Virus record (IMG/VR): IMGVR_UViG_3300009034_002034
Location: 1 to 27,587 of that record
DNA from: a virus
DNA length: 27,587 nt
Strand: one strand, 5' to 3'
Part shown: piece by piece, positions 1 to 7,798 of the stretch
Position numbering within the stretch: the stretch's first letter is position 1
Layout: each line of letters begins with the position of its first letter
Program-made: the position numbers and the translations under genes
Notes under the pieces: generated by a model
The model's database searches: none
What the model saw: only the letters and a program-made list of their open reading frames with translations
What the model was told of the DNA's origin: nothing

Positions 1-70
1 ACTTTTATAAAAGTTTACCAAAAACAGGAAATTTTTATTTTAAAAATAACTAACAAAAAAGGAGAAAATC

Positions 71-613
71 ATGGAATTAGTAGAAAAAGGAGCATCTGCG
101 GCTATAGGAAGTATTAAGAAGTTATTGGTTACGTTAGCTTGGTCTATTGCGGCTGATTTCGATCTGGCAGCTTTGGTTCAGGATAATAACGATAATTGGT
201 CTATGATCTATTTTAACAACAAAGGAGACTTAAACAGTTATCCTTATATTAAACTTGATCAAGATGCCGGAGTCGGAGATTCTGTGGACGATGGTGGAGA
301 GAATGAAGAAAATCTTACCATCGAAAAGCTTGAAGGGACTAAAAAAGTTCATCTTGTTTGCTGGGATTATGGGGCGATAAAAAATGGTTCCGCTGCAAGA
401 TTCAAAGAAAGCGATGTTAAGATAAAAGTTGTGGATGATAAAGGAACAGATCATCAAGTTTCTTTGGATACTGGAGATTTGGGTAATATTTGCTGTATTG
501 CCTCTATCGAAAACAGTCCTATCGGAGCTAATTTGATTAATTCTAGTGAGGCTGGTATCTTAAAAGAGTTCAAGAATACTAATGGAATTCTCGAAGTTCT
601 TAATCTAAATTAA
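71..613 (+). CDS. TerD-domain stress protein
   Basis: TerD-family protein of 180 residues, close to the usual size. Family members bind calcium and act in the cytoplasm in tellurite, oxidative and phage-related stress responses. Visible hallmarks are the LAWSIAADFDLAA segment (residues 22-34), where the family usually has a W-x-x-x-FDLD core, the acidic GDSVDDGGENEEN loop (69-81) matching the conserved metal-binding GDSxxxGD region, and a following strand KKVHLVCWDY. The first family position is Ala-Trp rather than Gly-Trp, and FDLAA replaces FDLDA, so one acidic ligand is missing. AAGGAG lies 6 bases before the ATG. A hairpin follows the stop codon, so this gene may form its own transcript ahead of the exchanger and TerB genes. 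The family call is firm; the physiological role is inferred. Confidence 0.88.
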   Translation: MELVEKGASAAIGSIKKLLVTLAWSIAADFDLAALVQDNNDNWSMIYFNNKGDLNSYPYIKLDQDAGVGDSVDDGGENEENLTIEKLEGTKKVHLVCWDYGAIKNGSAARFKESDVKIKVVDDKGTDHQVSLDTGDLGNICCIASIENSPIGANLINSSEAGILKEFKNTNGILEVLNLN

Positions 614-673
614 ACCAAGACCAGAGAGAGGAAGTATTATTTAAAATATAAAAACTTCCTCTCTCTCTGGTTT
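613..673 (+). terminator. Hairpin after the TerD gene
   Basis: An inverted repeat pairs ACCAGAGAGAGGAAGT (620-635) with ACTTCCTCTCTCTCTGGT (654-671). The only irregularity is a two-base CT bulge in the right arm. The loop is AT-rich, and TTTAAAA follows instead of a long T run. Its place between the TerD stop codon and the exchanger RBS fits a Rho-independent terminator or an attenuator or processing hairpin. Confidence 0.65.
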
Positions 674-699
674 AAAAATCCAATAAAGAGAATAAAACA

Positions 700-1725
700 A
701 TGGATACTTTACTAACTATTTCAATGGCCCTTTTCACTTTGGTTTCTATGTGCTATTTATTGTCTTTAATTGGTGATCCTTTAGAAAAATATGGCGTTAG
801 ATTAGGTAATCTTTTACGGGTTCCAGAAGCAGTAATAGCGTCAACATTTGCCGCATTAGCTACAAGTGGTCCCGAAATAATCATGGCGATACAAGCTATA
901 AGATTTTCAGAAGATTCTAAAGCTTGTTCGGGATTGTTAAACATGAGCTTTTCAGCTATGGATAATTTGGTTGGTATTGGATGCTTAGGAATGATTTACT
1001 TATTATGGATAAATAAGGCAGAGAAAGAAGAAGTAATTAAGTTATCTAATACCTCCCAAGTTAGTCTGATCTTTTATATAATATCATCTTTTTGCTTATC
1101 GATTTTTATTACTTTAGATTATAGAATAAGCGTGATAGAATCTTGGATACTTATGATAATTGGTATTATCTTTATAATTTCTCAATTTTTTCTTCCTGGA
1201 CTTATAAATAAAGATAATAGTGTTACTGATGAAAAAGACTATTTACCTGATACAACAATTAGTTATAGCATAGATATCTTAAAAAATCTTGTGTTGTATG
1301 CTTGTTGTATATTAGGTCTTTGGATATTTGTTAGAGAATGCCTTGAATCGACATTTACAATAGCTTCCACAGGGATTGTTAGTATAGCCGGTGTCCTTAT
1401 TATGTTTACTTCTTATGTAAGTAGCTTTCCTGAATTTATGTTAACTTATCAATACGCAAAATCAGGAAAAAAAGATATCATGCTTGCTATGTTATTTGGC
1501 TCTAATGTTATTGATTTAGCTTTTTCTGGATTTAAACCAATTTGGACAGGTAAATCTATGAAGATAATTGCTGGTTCTTTATTACCTTTATATATTTGGT
1601 TACTCCCAATAACTGCTATTGTGTTATTACTTTCTATTAACAGAGGTAAGTTGAAATATAAACATACTTATTTCATGATGGTTGGTTATTTGATTTACAT
1701 AGTTTCTGGTTTTGTGTTATTATGA
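700..1725 (+). CDS. CaCA-type Na+/Ca2+ exchanger-like membrane protein
   Basis: Hydrophobic integral membrane protein of 341 residues with about ten predicted helices. It resembles the calcium/cation antiporter (CaCA) superfamily, which exchanges Ca2+ for Na+ or H+ across the inner membrane. Two alpha-repeats are visible: ATSGPE at residues 54-59 with following helix residues, and VSSFPE at 240-245 followed by GSNVIDL at 267-273. The usual motifs are G-T-S-x-PE and GSNxxN. Here the Thr/Ser-Gly-Pro-Glu order in repeat one and Asp for Asn in GSNVID are divergent, so ion selectivity is uncertain. The central hydrophilic loop (about residues 168-190) splits two halves as in the family. The gene sits between TerD and TerB genes, which suggests a link to calcium-dependent Ter function. 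The start has an AAAGAG RBS. Confidence 0.75.
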   Translation: MDTLLTISMALFTLVSMCYLLSLIGDPLEKYGVRLGNLLRVPEAVIASTFAALATSGPEIIMAIQAIRFSEDSKACSGLLNMSFSAMDNLVGIGCLGMIYLLWINKAEKEEVIKLSNTSQVSLIFYIISSFCLSIFITLDYRISVIESWILMIIGIIFIISQFFLPGLINKDNSVTDEKDYLPDTTISYSIDILKNLVLYACCILGLWIFVRECLESTFTIASTGIVSIAGVLIMFTSYVSSFPEFMLTYQYAKSGKKDIMLAMLFGSNVIDLAFSGFKPIWTGKSMKIIAGSLLPLYIWLLPITAIVLLLSINRGKLKYKHTYFMMVGYLIYIVSGFVLL

Positions 1726-1751
1726 TTTTACTAAAATAAGGAGATAGTATT

Positions 1752-2204
1752 ATGAGTTTTGCAAGTTTTATGGATAATCTAAAAAAACATGCTGATACTT
1801 TAACCAACGAAATTAAAAAATTCCAAAATAAAAACTTCATGGAGGCAACTACGGCGGCATGTGCTATAGTTGCGGCAGCAGATGGTTCAATAGATTCAGA
1901 TGAAAAACAGAAAATGGCTGGATTTATCAAGATGAATGATTCTTTAAATATTTTTGATATGAATACTGTGATTAAATCCTTCAATAAGTTTGTAGACGGA
2001 TTGGAGTTTGATCATGGTATAGGTTTTGATGCTTGTATGAAAGCTATTGAGAAAATAGCAGATGATTTTGAGGCTGGACGTTTACTTGTTCGGGTAGCTT
2101 GCGCTATAGGAGCAGCGGACGGAGATTTTGATGATCAAGAAAAAGAAGTGGTCAGAAAGATTTGTAAGACTTGTAATCAAAACCCCAATGATTTTTCTTT
2201 ATAG
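1752..2204 (+). CDS. terB: TerB tellurite resistance protein
   Basis: TerB of 150 residues, essentially full length (enterobacterial TerB has about 151). Recognisable blocks are the amphipathic N-terminus ending in NKNFMEATTAACAIVAAADG, the SDEKQKMAGF helix, the LEFDHGIGFDACMKAIEKI segment and the C-terminal AIGAADGDFDDQEKEVVRKI. These two acidic AADG-x-x-D-x-x-E units form the metal-binding sites of the all-helical TerB fold. TerB works with TerC and TerD in membrane-associated stress complexes. No terC is seen here; a CaCA exchanger occupies the neighbouring position. AAGGAG precedes the start by 9 bases. The stop codon overlaps the RBS of the next small gene, which suggests co-transcription. 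Confidence 0.92.
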   Translation: MSFASFMDNLKKHADTLTNEIKKFQNKNFMEATTAACAIVAAADGSIDSDEKQKMAGFIKMNDSLNIFDMNTVIKSFNKFVDGLEFDHGIGFDACMKAIEKIADDFEAGRLLVRVACAIGAADGDFDDQEKEVVRKICKTCNQNPNDFSL

Positions 2205-2216
2205 GAGTCATTCATT

Positions 2217-2357
2217 ATGGAATTAATAATTAAATGTTGTTTTCTAGTATTACTTCTTATAGGATTATCCATGGCTTTTGACTTTGAATGGATTGAAGAA
2301 GTAAATAAACTTTTTGAAATTGGAGGGAAAAATGAAAGACAAAACACATATTGTTAA
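2217..2357 (+). CDS. Small single-pass membrane protein
   Basis: A 46-residue product starting MELIIKCCFLVLLLIGLSM, a single hydrophobic helix followed by a short acidic tail. AGGAG ends 9 bases before the ATG and overlaps the stop of terB, so translation is probably coupled. No family is recognised. It could be a signal-anchor peptide partner of the ter proteins, or simply a phage-type mini-gene. The evidence is the RBS, the operon position and the clean hydrophobic segment. Confidence 0.5.
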   Translation: MELIIKCCFLVLLLIGLSMAFDFEWIEEVNKLFEIGGKNERQNTYC

Positions 2358-2379
2358 TAAATCCGGTAGATCAAAATAA
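2332..2379 (+). CDS. Possible 15-residue mini-ORF
   Basis: ATG at 2332 follows GGAGGG by 4 bases and overlaps the 3' end of the preceding small gene in another frame. It would encode MKDKTHIVNKSGRSK. The strong RBS is the only support, and so short a frame may be a chance opening just ahead of the tRNA-like gene. Confidence 0.2.
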   Translation: MKDKTHIVNKSGRSK

Positions 2380-2389
2380 ATCATTATAT

Positions 2390-2464
2390 GCTGGCTTTAG
2401 CATATATGGTAATGCGCTTGATTGTGGCTCAAGAGAACAGAGTTCAAGTCCCGGAGTCAGCCCA
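2390..2464 (+). tRNA. tRNA-His (GTG)-like gene with a weak T arm
   Basis: The sequence folds as a tRNA. The acceptor GCTGGCTT (2390-2397) pairs over eight positions with GAGTCAGC (2454-2461), and an encoded CCA follows at 2462-2464. The extra G-1:C73 pair is the identity mark of tRNA-His. The D stem is GCAT/ATGC (2400-2403 and 2412-2415) with loop ATATGGTA. The anticodon stem is CTTGA/TCAAG with loop TTGTGGC, giving anticodon GTG at 2424-2426. The T loop TTCAAGT (2443-2449) is normal, but its stem shows two mismatches, and the eight-pair acceptor reading leaves that arm one base short. It is therefore either a diverged mobile-element tRNA or a decaying copy. Confidence 0.55.
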
Positions 2465-2492
2465 ATTAATTAACAAAGGAGAGAAAAACACC

Positions 2493-3089
2493 ATGACAAA
2501 GAAATCTAGCAAAAACAAAGGAGTAAAGAAAATTATAAAGAAAGCGGAGCCGACTTTGGAACTATTAAAAGATGCCGCAAATGATTTAAATGATTACATG
2601 AAGGAGATATTTTCTGACTATAAGGAAAAGGGAGGAATTGAAATCAAGGATGATTTTGATTATCTAAAGGAAACTATAACTAAAACAATAGCGGAAAATT
2701 TCTACAAGGAAGATATCTCTGAAGATAAATTAACGGTAGAGACCATGAAGGCGATTCATCTGTTGGGTATTAATATCAATGACCTAAAAAGCAGCAAGGA
2801 ATCAATTAGTAAGGAAGAGACGGCTCCTGTCGCAGAAGTAAAAGAGAAAATAGTAAACATAAAGAAAGAAAAAAGATATACTCGTTCTCATGCTCTTATA
2901 GATTCCTTATCAAGAACAGGTTTATCAAAACAGGAAATGATAGAAAAAGCTAATGGTTTATATAAAGAAAAAGGGGGTTCGGGAAAGGTTGCCGTAGCAA
3001 AAGAATTACTTAATTATGTTCTCCCATCTTTATTGATCCTTAATATAGTTAAAAAAGACACAGAAGGACTTTATTTCTTAAATGAATAA
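2493..3089 (+). CDS. Lysine-rich protein of unknown function
   Basis: A 198-residue protein that I do not recognise. I placed the start at ATG 2493 because AGGAG lies 11 bases upstream; the open frame reaches back to 2388 only by running through the tRNA-like gene. The N-terminus is very basic (MTKKSSKNKGVKKIIKK), the middle is helical and acidic, and the last 70 residues (from about RYTRSHALIDSL) look like a compact helical, winged-helix-like domain ending in a beta hairpin. That would suit DNA binding, but this is inference. It opens the replication operon, and its last 8 bases overlap the radical SAM gene. Confidence 0.6.
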   Translation: MTKKSSKNKGVKKIIKKAEPTLELLKDAANDLNDYMKEIFSDYKEKGGIEIKDDFDYLKETITKTIAENFYKEDISEDKLTVETMKAIHLLGININDLKSSKESISKEETAPVAEVKEKIVNIKKEKRYTRSHALIDSLSRTGLSKQEMIEKANGLYKEKGGSGKVAVAKELLNYVLPSLLILNIVKKDTEGLYFLNE

Positions 3090-3927
3090 ATGGAGTAAAG
3101 GGATAGTTCATTGGCAAGTCAGAGATAAAATTTATATGTCTGTGCCTTTTACTTGGCTTGTCAATGAAGCTATTTTCTTAATAAAAAAATTAAATAAAAA
3201 AGCTCCTTTTGAGCCTATAACCTACCATAATCCCTTTGCTACATTTACCACAAGAGGATGCCCAAATAAATGTAGATTCTGTGCTGTTCCTGTTATCGAA
3301 GGAGATTTTAGAGAAATTAAGAATTTTATTCCAAGACCTATTGTTTGTGATAATAATTTTTTAGCTTCCAGCAAAAAACATTTTAATAATGTTATAGATA
3401 AATTGAAATATTTTCCTTATATTGATTTTAACCAAGGATTAGAAGCAAGACTTTTTACTCCAGAAAAAGCAGATAAATTTAGAGAATTAAAACATGTAAA
3501 AATTAGATTCTCTTTTGATCAAGTTAATTATGAATCTTATGTGGTAGATGCCATAAATTTAGCAAGAAAAAAAGGATTAAAAAATATATCTTGTTATGTT
3601 TTATTTGGATTTAAAGATACCCCAGAAGAAGCTTTATATAAAGTAAATTTATTAAGTAAATTAAAAGTTAGTATATATTCTATGAGATATGAACCTTTAG
3701 ATTCGATAAAAAAAGGTTTATTTATCAATAAAGAAAAAGGCTGGTCAGATTACGAATTAAGAAGATTTAAAAGTTATTGGAGAGGAGACACAGGAAAAAA
3801 AGGACATATAACCATAAATGGTGTTTTCTTTAATGAATTTGAAACAAGAAAAGAAAAATCAAATATAAATTTAGGAATAATTCCTTCATATAAAGAAAAA
3901 AGAAAGGAAATTTATAAAGATGGATAA
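3082..3927 (+). CDS. Radical SAM protein of a phage-associated family
   Basis: A 281-residue radical SAM enzyme. Cys60, Cys64 and Cys67 in CPNKCRFC form the CxxxCxxC site for the 4Fe-4S cluster that cleaves S-adenosylmethionine. Downstream blocks such as CDNNFLASS, FNQGLEARLF, CYVLFGFKDTPEEALY and MRYEPLD are typical of a family often found next to phage methyltransferase and replication genes, whose substrate is not known to me. Family members as I recall them have a longer segment between the N-terminal FTWL motif and the cluster motif; here only about 20 residues separate them, suggesting an internal loss. The start overlaps the previous gene by 8 bases, and the end overlaps the clamp gene by 8 bases. 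Confidence 0.82.
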   Translation: MNKWSKGIVHWQVRDKIYMSVPFTWLVNEAIFLIKKLNKKAPFEPITYHNPFATFTTRGCPNKCRFCAVPVIEGDFREIKNFIPRPIVCDNNFLASSKKHFNNVIDKLKYFPYIDFNQGLEARLFTPEKADKFRELKHVKIRFSFDQVNYESYVVDAINLARKKGLKNISCYVLFGFKDTPEEALYKVNLLSKLKVSIYSMRYEPLDSIKKGLFINKEKGWSDYELRRFKSYWRGDTGKKGHITINGVFFNEFETRKEKSNINLGIIPSYKEKRKEIYKDG

Positions 3928-4918
3928 ACAATTATTAATAAATACTATAGAAAAATTAAAACCCGGAATAGATAGTTCTGGTTATTCTGACGAAAATAAA
4001 TTAATTCATTTTACTGGAAAGGAAGCTGTAAGTTTCAATGATGAAATCTTCATTAGTATTCCCTTTGAATCTGATATAATGGGATCAATTTATGCCTCTG
4101 AATTTCTGTCTTTGTTAAAGAGAATAAAAAAAGATAAAATAGTTATTGAGAAAAGGGAAAATATCTTAAATATAAAAGGGGGAAGAACAAAAGCTGGATT
4201 TAATCTGATAGAAAATATCAAGATTCCTGATATTAGTCTAGATGATTTGGAATGGAAAGCGATACTAAAAGATTTTATCCAGGGAATAGAATTCTGCTTA
4301 TTCTCTGTTTCAAAAGACATAAATGCCGATGATCTGAAATGCGTTAGTATTAAAAATAATTATGTTTGTTCTTCAGATAATATTCGGGCATCCAGATATG
4401 AAATGGAAGATAATCTTGATGATATCTTATTAATTCCCTTAAATACCGCTAAAGAACTCAAAAATTATGATTTCATGGAATATTCCAAAAGAGATAATAA
4501 AATTTATTTCAGGAACAAGAACAATGTTATTCTTAGTTGCGTTACTATGGAGGAAAATTATTTTAAGCAGTTAGAGAATTTGTTTATTTTGGAAGGAGAC
4601 GAAATTAACATTCCCGATAAACTCAAAGAATCAATAATTTTATCTGAAATATTAGCTAGAAAGGAAGAGGAGGGAGAGAATAAGGAAATTGGTATTAGAT
4701 TAGAAAAAAATAAATTTATATGTAAAGGAGAATGCGATATTGGATGGATAGAGGATATTATTGATATAGAATATGGAGGAGAAGATATAAATTTTATTGT
4801 TAATTCCTCAATAATGGGACAAATAGTGGAAAAAGCAAAGACGATGGTTGTGGGAGACAATAAGGTGTTGTTCAAAGGCGATAATTTTGAGCATGTGATG
4901 GCTATTAGAAATGAATGA
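3920..4918 (+). CDS. Sliding clamp (beta clamp)-like protein
   Basis: A 332-residue protein best read as a diverged DnaN-type sliding clamp, the ring that tethers DNA polymerase to DNA. The support is its length (DnaN about 366), the pattern of three repeated alpha/beta units, a central VCSSDNIRASRYEM block that sits where clamps have the conserved DGHRL-like segment, and a C-terminus ending in VLFKGDNFEHVMAIRNE, comparable to the MPMR-type tail. It is encoded in the same operon as a clamp loader and a family A polymerase. No single motif is decisive, so a structure comparison would be needed for certainty. It overlaps both neighbours by 8 bases, indicating translational coupling. Confidence 0.6.
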   Translation: MDKQLLINTIEKLKPGIDSSGYSDENKLIHFTGKEAVSFNDEIFISIPFESDIMGSIYASEFLSLLKRIKKDKIVIEKRENILNIKGGRTKAGFNLIENIKIPDISLDDLEWKAILKDFIQGIEFCLFSVSKDINADDLKCVSIKNNYVCSSDNIRASRYEMEDNLDDILLIPLNTAKELKNYDFMEYSKRDNKIYFRNKNNVILSCVTMEENYFKQLENLFILEGDEINIPDKLKESIILSEILARKEEEGENKEIGIRLEKNKFICKGECDIGWIEDIIDIEYGGEDINFIVNSSIMGQIVEKAKTMVVGDNKVLFKGDNFEHVMAIRNE

Positions 4919-6128
4919 ATATAATAATTTTCTTGATAAAAAAATAATAATCCATCCCGATTCCGGTTTTTCTATAGATAAGAAATTATTAAATTCCAAT
5001 CTATTTGATTTTCAATCGAGAATAGTGGAATGGTCTTTAATTAAAGGAAAATCCGCAGTATTTGCTGATACCGGGCTTGGAAAAACGCCAGTTCAGTTGG
5101 ATTGGGCTTATCAAATATACAATCAAATAAAAAAACCAATTCTTATTTTCGCTCCGTTAGCTGTATCAAAACAAACAAAAAGGGAGGGAGAGAAATTTGG
5201 AATTAAAGTTAATATTTGCGAAAATAATAATGATATAATAAAGGGAATAAATATAACTAATTATGAAAAACTTCATAAATTTTCCAATGCTAATTTAGGG
5301 GGAATAGTAATTGATGAATCCAGCATCTTAAAAGGATTTGATGGAAAATTTAGAAAAACAATAACAGAATTTTCTCAAATAATCCCCTATAGATTGGCAT
5401 GTACAGCTACTCCCGCCCCTAATGATCTTATGGAGATAATAAACCATGCCGAATTTTTGGGAATAATGAAACAAAAGGAAATAACAGGGCTTTTCTTTAT
5501 CCAAGATGGAAATGTAACCCATAAGTGGAGATTAAAACATCACGCTAAAAAAGATTTTTATAAATGGTTAGCTTCTTGGGCGGTAGCTCTTAAAAAACCC
5601 TCTGATTTAGGATTCAAGGACGATGGTTTTATTCTACCAAAACTAAACCAAAAACAAATAATAGTAAAATCGACAAAAAATACTTTAAAAAAGAATACTT
5701 TATTTTCTTTAGAAGCAAAAGGACTAAAGGAAAGACAAATTGCTAGAAGAGATAGTACAGAAGACAGAATTGAAGCTTGTTTAGATTTAATAAAAGATTC
5801 TAATGAACAATGGCTTATATGGTGTGATCTTAACAAAGAATCTAACTTATTAACAAGGAAAATAAAAGATTCTGTTAGTTTTGAAAAATTATATCAAGCA
5901 ACAAGAAGATGTTGGAGATTTGGACAAGAAAAAGAAGTAAACTCCTATATTATTACTTCGGATTTAGAAGGAGATGTTATAAAAAATATCAAAAGAAAAG
6001 AAAAAGATGTAATTGATATGATGAATAACTTAATAAAAAATATGAATTTGTCGGGACAATTAATAACAAAAAGAGAGGAAATGGAATATAAATCTGATAA
6101 ATTAATACAAAAACCCATATTTTTATAA
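4911..6128 (+). CDS. SNF2/SF2-type helicase, internally shortened
   Basis: A 405-residue superfamily 2 (SNF2-like) ATPase. Motif I is ADTGLGKT (residues 52-59), motif II is DESS (135-138) and motif III is TATP (165-168). Motif VI is in YQATRRCWRFGQ (328-339), whose arginines complete the ATP site. The C-terminal lobe begins with QWLIWCDLNKESNLL, which matches the usual start of the helicase C domain. From there to motif VI only about 15 residues remain, whereas relatives have roughly 50-60 that hold motif V (a GxGxNxQ-type loop). The gene is otherwise open and in frame. It may therefore be a catalytically damaged or streamlined helicase. It lies between the clamp and methyltransferase genes, consistent with a role in replication or DNA remodelling. 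Confidence 0.85.
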   Translation: MNEYNNFLDKKIIIHPDSGFSIDKKLLNSNLFDFQSRIVEWSLIKGKSAVFADTGLGKTPVQLDWAYQIYNQIKKPILIFAPLAVSKQTKREGEKFGIKVNICENNNDIIKGINITNYEKLHKFSNANLGGIVIDESSILKGFDGKFRKTITEFSQIIPYRLACTATPAPNDLMEIINHAEFLGIMKQKEITGLFFIQDGNVTHKWRLKHHAKKDFYKWLASWAVALKKPSDLGFKDDGFILPKLNQKQIIVKSTKNTLKKNTLFSLEAKGLKERQIARRDSTEDRIEACLDLIKDSNEQWLIWCDLNKESNLLTRKIKDSVSFEKLYQATRRCWRFGQEKEVNSYIITSDLEGDVIKNIKRKEKDVIDMMNNLIKNMNLSGQLITKREEMEYKSDKLIQKPIFL

Positions 6129-6146
6129 GGGGATAATTTCAATAAA

Positions 6147-7103
6147 ATGAAAAAACAAAATAATTATTGCGTTGATCAAATACATAAGGATAATTGGTCT
6201 CTTTACCAGGGAGATTCAATAGAAACAATTAAAATAATTCCTGATAATTCTATTGGTTTGTCTGTCTTTTCCCCTCCCTTTCCTGGCATGTACACGTTCA
6301 CAAATTCCAAACGTGATCTTGGAAACACTAAAACAATTGATGAATTAATTAATCACTTTAGTTTTATCGTGCCTGAACTTCTGAGAATCACCATGGAAGG
6401 AAGACATTGTTGTATCCATCTCTGTCAAGGGGTGGCTTTCAAGAATCAAGATGGTTATATGGGAATAAAGGATTTTAGGGGAAGAATAATATCTCTTATG
6501 GAAGAAAAGGGATGGATTTACTATGGAGAGGCATGTATTGATAAAAATCCCCAAGTAAAAGCTATCAGGACAAAGGATAGGGGTTTATTATTTAAAAGTT
6601 TAGCTACTGATGCATCTGTTTTACATCCCGCTTTGGCAGATTATCTTCTGCAATTTAAAAAACCAGGGGATAATAATATCCCAATAAAAGCAGGCATTTC
6701 CAAAAAATATAAATCTGATGGATGGATTACTGCCGATGAATGGATAGAATGGGCTGCCCCTGTATGGTATAGACAGACAAGACATTATCCCGGAGGAATA
6801 AAAGAAACGGATGTATTACAAACTAAGCATGCCAAAGATTCCAAAGATGAAAAACATCTCTGCCCCCTACAATTAGGAGTGATCGAAAGAGTAGTTAAAT
6901 TATGGAGCAATCCTAGAGACATAATCTATAGTCCTTTTGCCGGTATAGGCAGCGAGGGATGGGTGTCTTTAAAATTAAACAGAAAATTTATTGGTTGTGA
7001 GTTAAAGAAGAGTTATTTTGATGTTGCAGTAAAAAATCTGAAATCTGTAAGAAAAGGGAATACAAACTTAAATTTATTCCAGGTTGGAGGAAGTATTAAA
7101 TGA
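6147..7103 (+). CDS. Beta-class DNA amino-methyltransferase (N4C or N6A)
   Basis: A 318-residue S-adenosylmethionine-dependent DNA methyltransferase. The catalytic motif IV is SPPF (residues 42-45), the form most often seen in N4-cytosine enzymes, although some N6-adenine enzymes share it. The SAM-binding motif I, FAGIGSEG (264-271), lies near the C-terminus, so motif order is IV then I, the beta class. The block LLFKSLATDASVLHPALADYLLQFKKPG is characteristic of the phage branch of the family. No restriction endonuclease is adjacent, so a self-protection or regulatory role is more likely than restriction-modification. Length looks complete. The stop codon overlaps the next start as ATGA. Confidence 0.88.
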   Translation: MKKQNNYCVDQIHKDNWSLYQGDSIETIKIIPDNSIGLSVFSPPFPGMYTFTNSKRDLGNTKTIDELINHFSFIVPELLRITMEGRHCCIHLCQGVAFKNQDGYMGIKDFRGRIISLMEEKGWIYYGEACIDKNPQVKAIRTKDRGLLFKSLATDASVLHPALADYLLQFKKPGDNNIPIKAGISKKYKSDGWITADEWIEWAAPVWYRQTRHYPGGIKETDVLQTKHAKDSKDEKHLCPLQLGVIERVVKLWSNPRDIIYSPFAGIGSEGWVSLKLNRKFIGCELKKSYFDVAVKNLKSVRKGNTNLNLFQVGGSIK

Positions 7104-7369
7104 CAGAAAAGGAATGGGTAAATTTAATATTAAAGGAATTAAGAAAAGCAGAGGAAAAACATCCAATATGGCCTTTGGACTTGATTCATTCTGTAGCTAT
7201 AGTAAATGAGGAATCAGGGGAGGCAATAAAAGCGGCTTTAAATCATACCTATGAAAATAAACCTTTATCTGATGTAGTAAATGAATTAATTCAAACTGGG
7301 GCAATGGTAATTAGGTGTCTTAATAATATAGAAAAATTCAAAAAGGATAATAATGAAAGGGTTTTTTGA
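7100..7369 (+). CDS. MazG-like nucleotide pyrophosphohydrolase
   Basis: An 89-residue all-alpha protein related to MazG/NTP-PPase enzymes, which hydrolyse (d)NTPs to the monophosphate. The metal-binding EESGE motif is at residues 37-41. The second helix ELIQTGAMVIRCLNNI carries Glu, while the Asp of the usual ExxD is replaced here by the phage variant ELIQTGAM. Several phages encode such small forms, which clean the nucleotide pool or lower (p)ppGpp. It starts inside the methyltransferase stop codon (ATGA) and overlaps the glycosylase gene by 17 bases, so it belongs to the same translationally coupled string. Confidence 0.78.
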   Translation: MTEKEWVNLILKELRKAEEKHPIWPLDLIHSVAIVNEESGEAIKAALNHTYENKPLSDVVNELIQTGAMVIRCLNNIEKFKKDNNERVF

Positions 7370-7763
7370 TATAAAGGAAAAGAAAAAAGATAATTGTCAA
7401 TTATGTGGTTTATATAAGAATTGCCTTTCTCCAAAAATGGATTATACAGGAGAGGGAAAAAAAGAAATTCTGGTAATAGCGGAAGCTCCCGGAAAAAATG
7501 AGGATGAACAAGGTATTCAATTAATAGGTAAAGCAGGACAGAAATTAAGAGATGAATTAGATTATTTTGGCTTAGATTTAGATGCAGATTGCTGGAAAAT
7601 GAATGCTATTTTTTGCCGTCCTCCAAACAACAGAACCCCGGACAACAAAGAAATTGGTTTTTGTAGACCAAAAGTCATAAAAACAATAAAAAAATTAAAA
7701 CCAAAGAAAATATTGCTTTTAGGAAAAACAGCAATTATATCTTTCTTTGGAGTAAGGATATAG
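7353..7763 (+). CDS. Family 4/5-type uracil-DNA glycosylase, C-terminally truncated
   Basis: A 136-residue N-terminal portion of an Fe-S uracil-DNA glycosylase, an enzyme that removes uracil from DNA. The CxxC at Cys15/Cys18 and cysteines 88 and 104 are candidate 4Fe-4S ligands. The motif EAPGKNEDEQG (44-54) matches the catalytic GEAPG loop, and CRPPNNRTP (88-96) is typical. Relatives run to about 190-220 residues and carry a C-terminal HPS-type motif, which is absent. The frame stops at a TAG just after FFGVRI, while the -1 frame beyond it reads SKDIALQNRFSDHLKQ straight into the polymerase and resembles a lost glycosylase tail. A deletion plus frameshift is the likeliest cause. Activity is doubtful. 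Confidence 0.75.
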   Translation: MKGFFDIKEKKKDNCQLCGLYKNCLSPKMDYTGEGKKEILVIAEAPGKNEDEQGIQLIGKAGQKLRDELDYFGLDLDADCWKMNAIFCRPPNNRTPDNKEIGFCRPKVIKTIKKLKPKKILLLGKTAIISFFGVRI

Positions 7764-7798
7764 CCTTACAAAATAGATTTTCTGATCATCTTAAACAA

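Noticed and set aside
1-14. Perfect palindrome ACTTTTATAAAAGT at the window start
   Set aside because: It is very AT-rich, has no partner site in view, and is cut off from its upstream context.
2388-2492. Upstream extension of the gene at 2493
   Set aside because: It would translate the tRNA-like gene, while a good RBS precedes ATG 2493.
7720-7765. Programmed -1 frameshift joining glycosylase and polymerase
   Set aside because: No X-XXY-YYZ slippery heptamer in the correct phase and no stable stem-loop is visible; the missing conserved segment points to a deletion.
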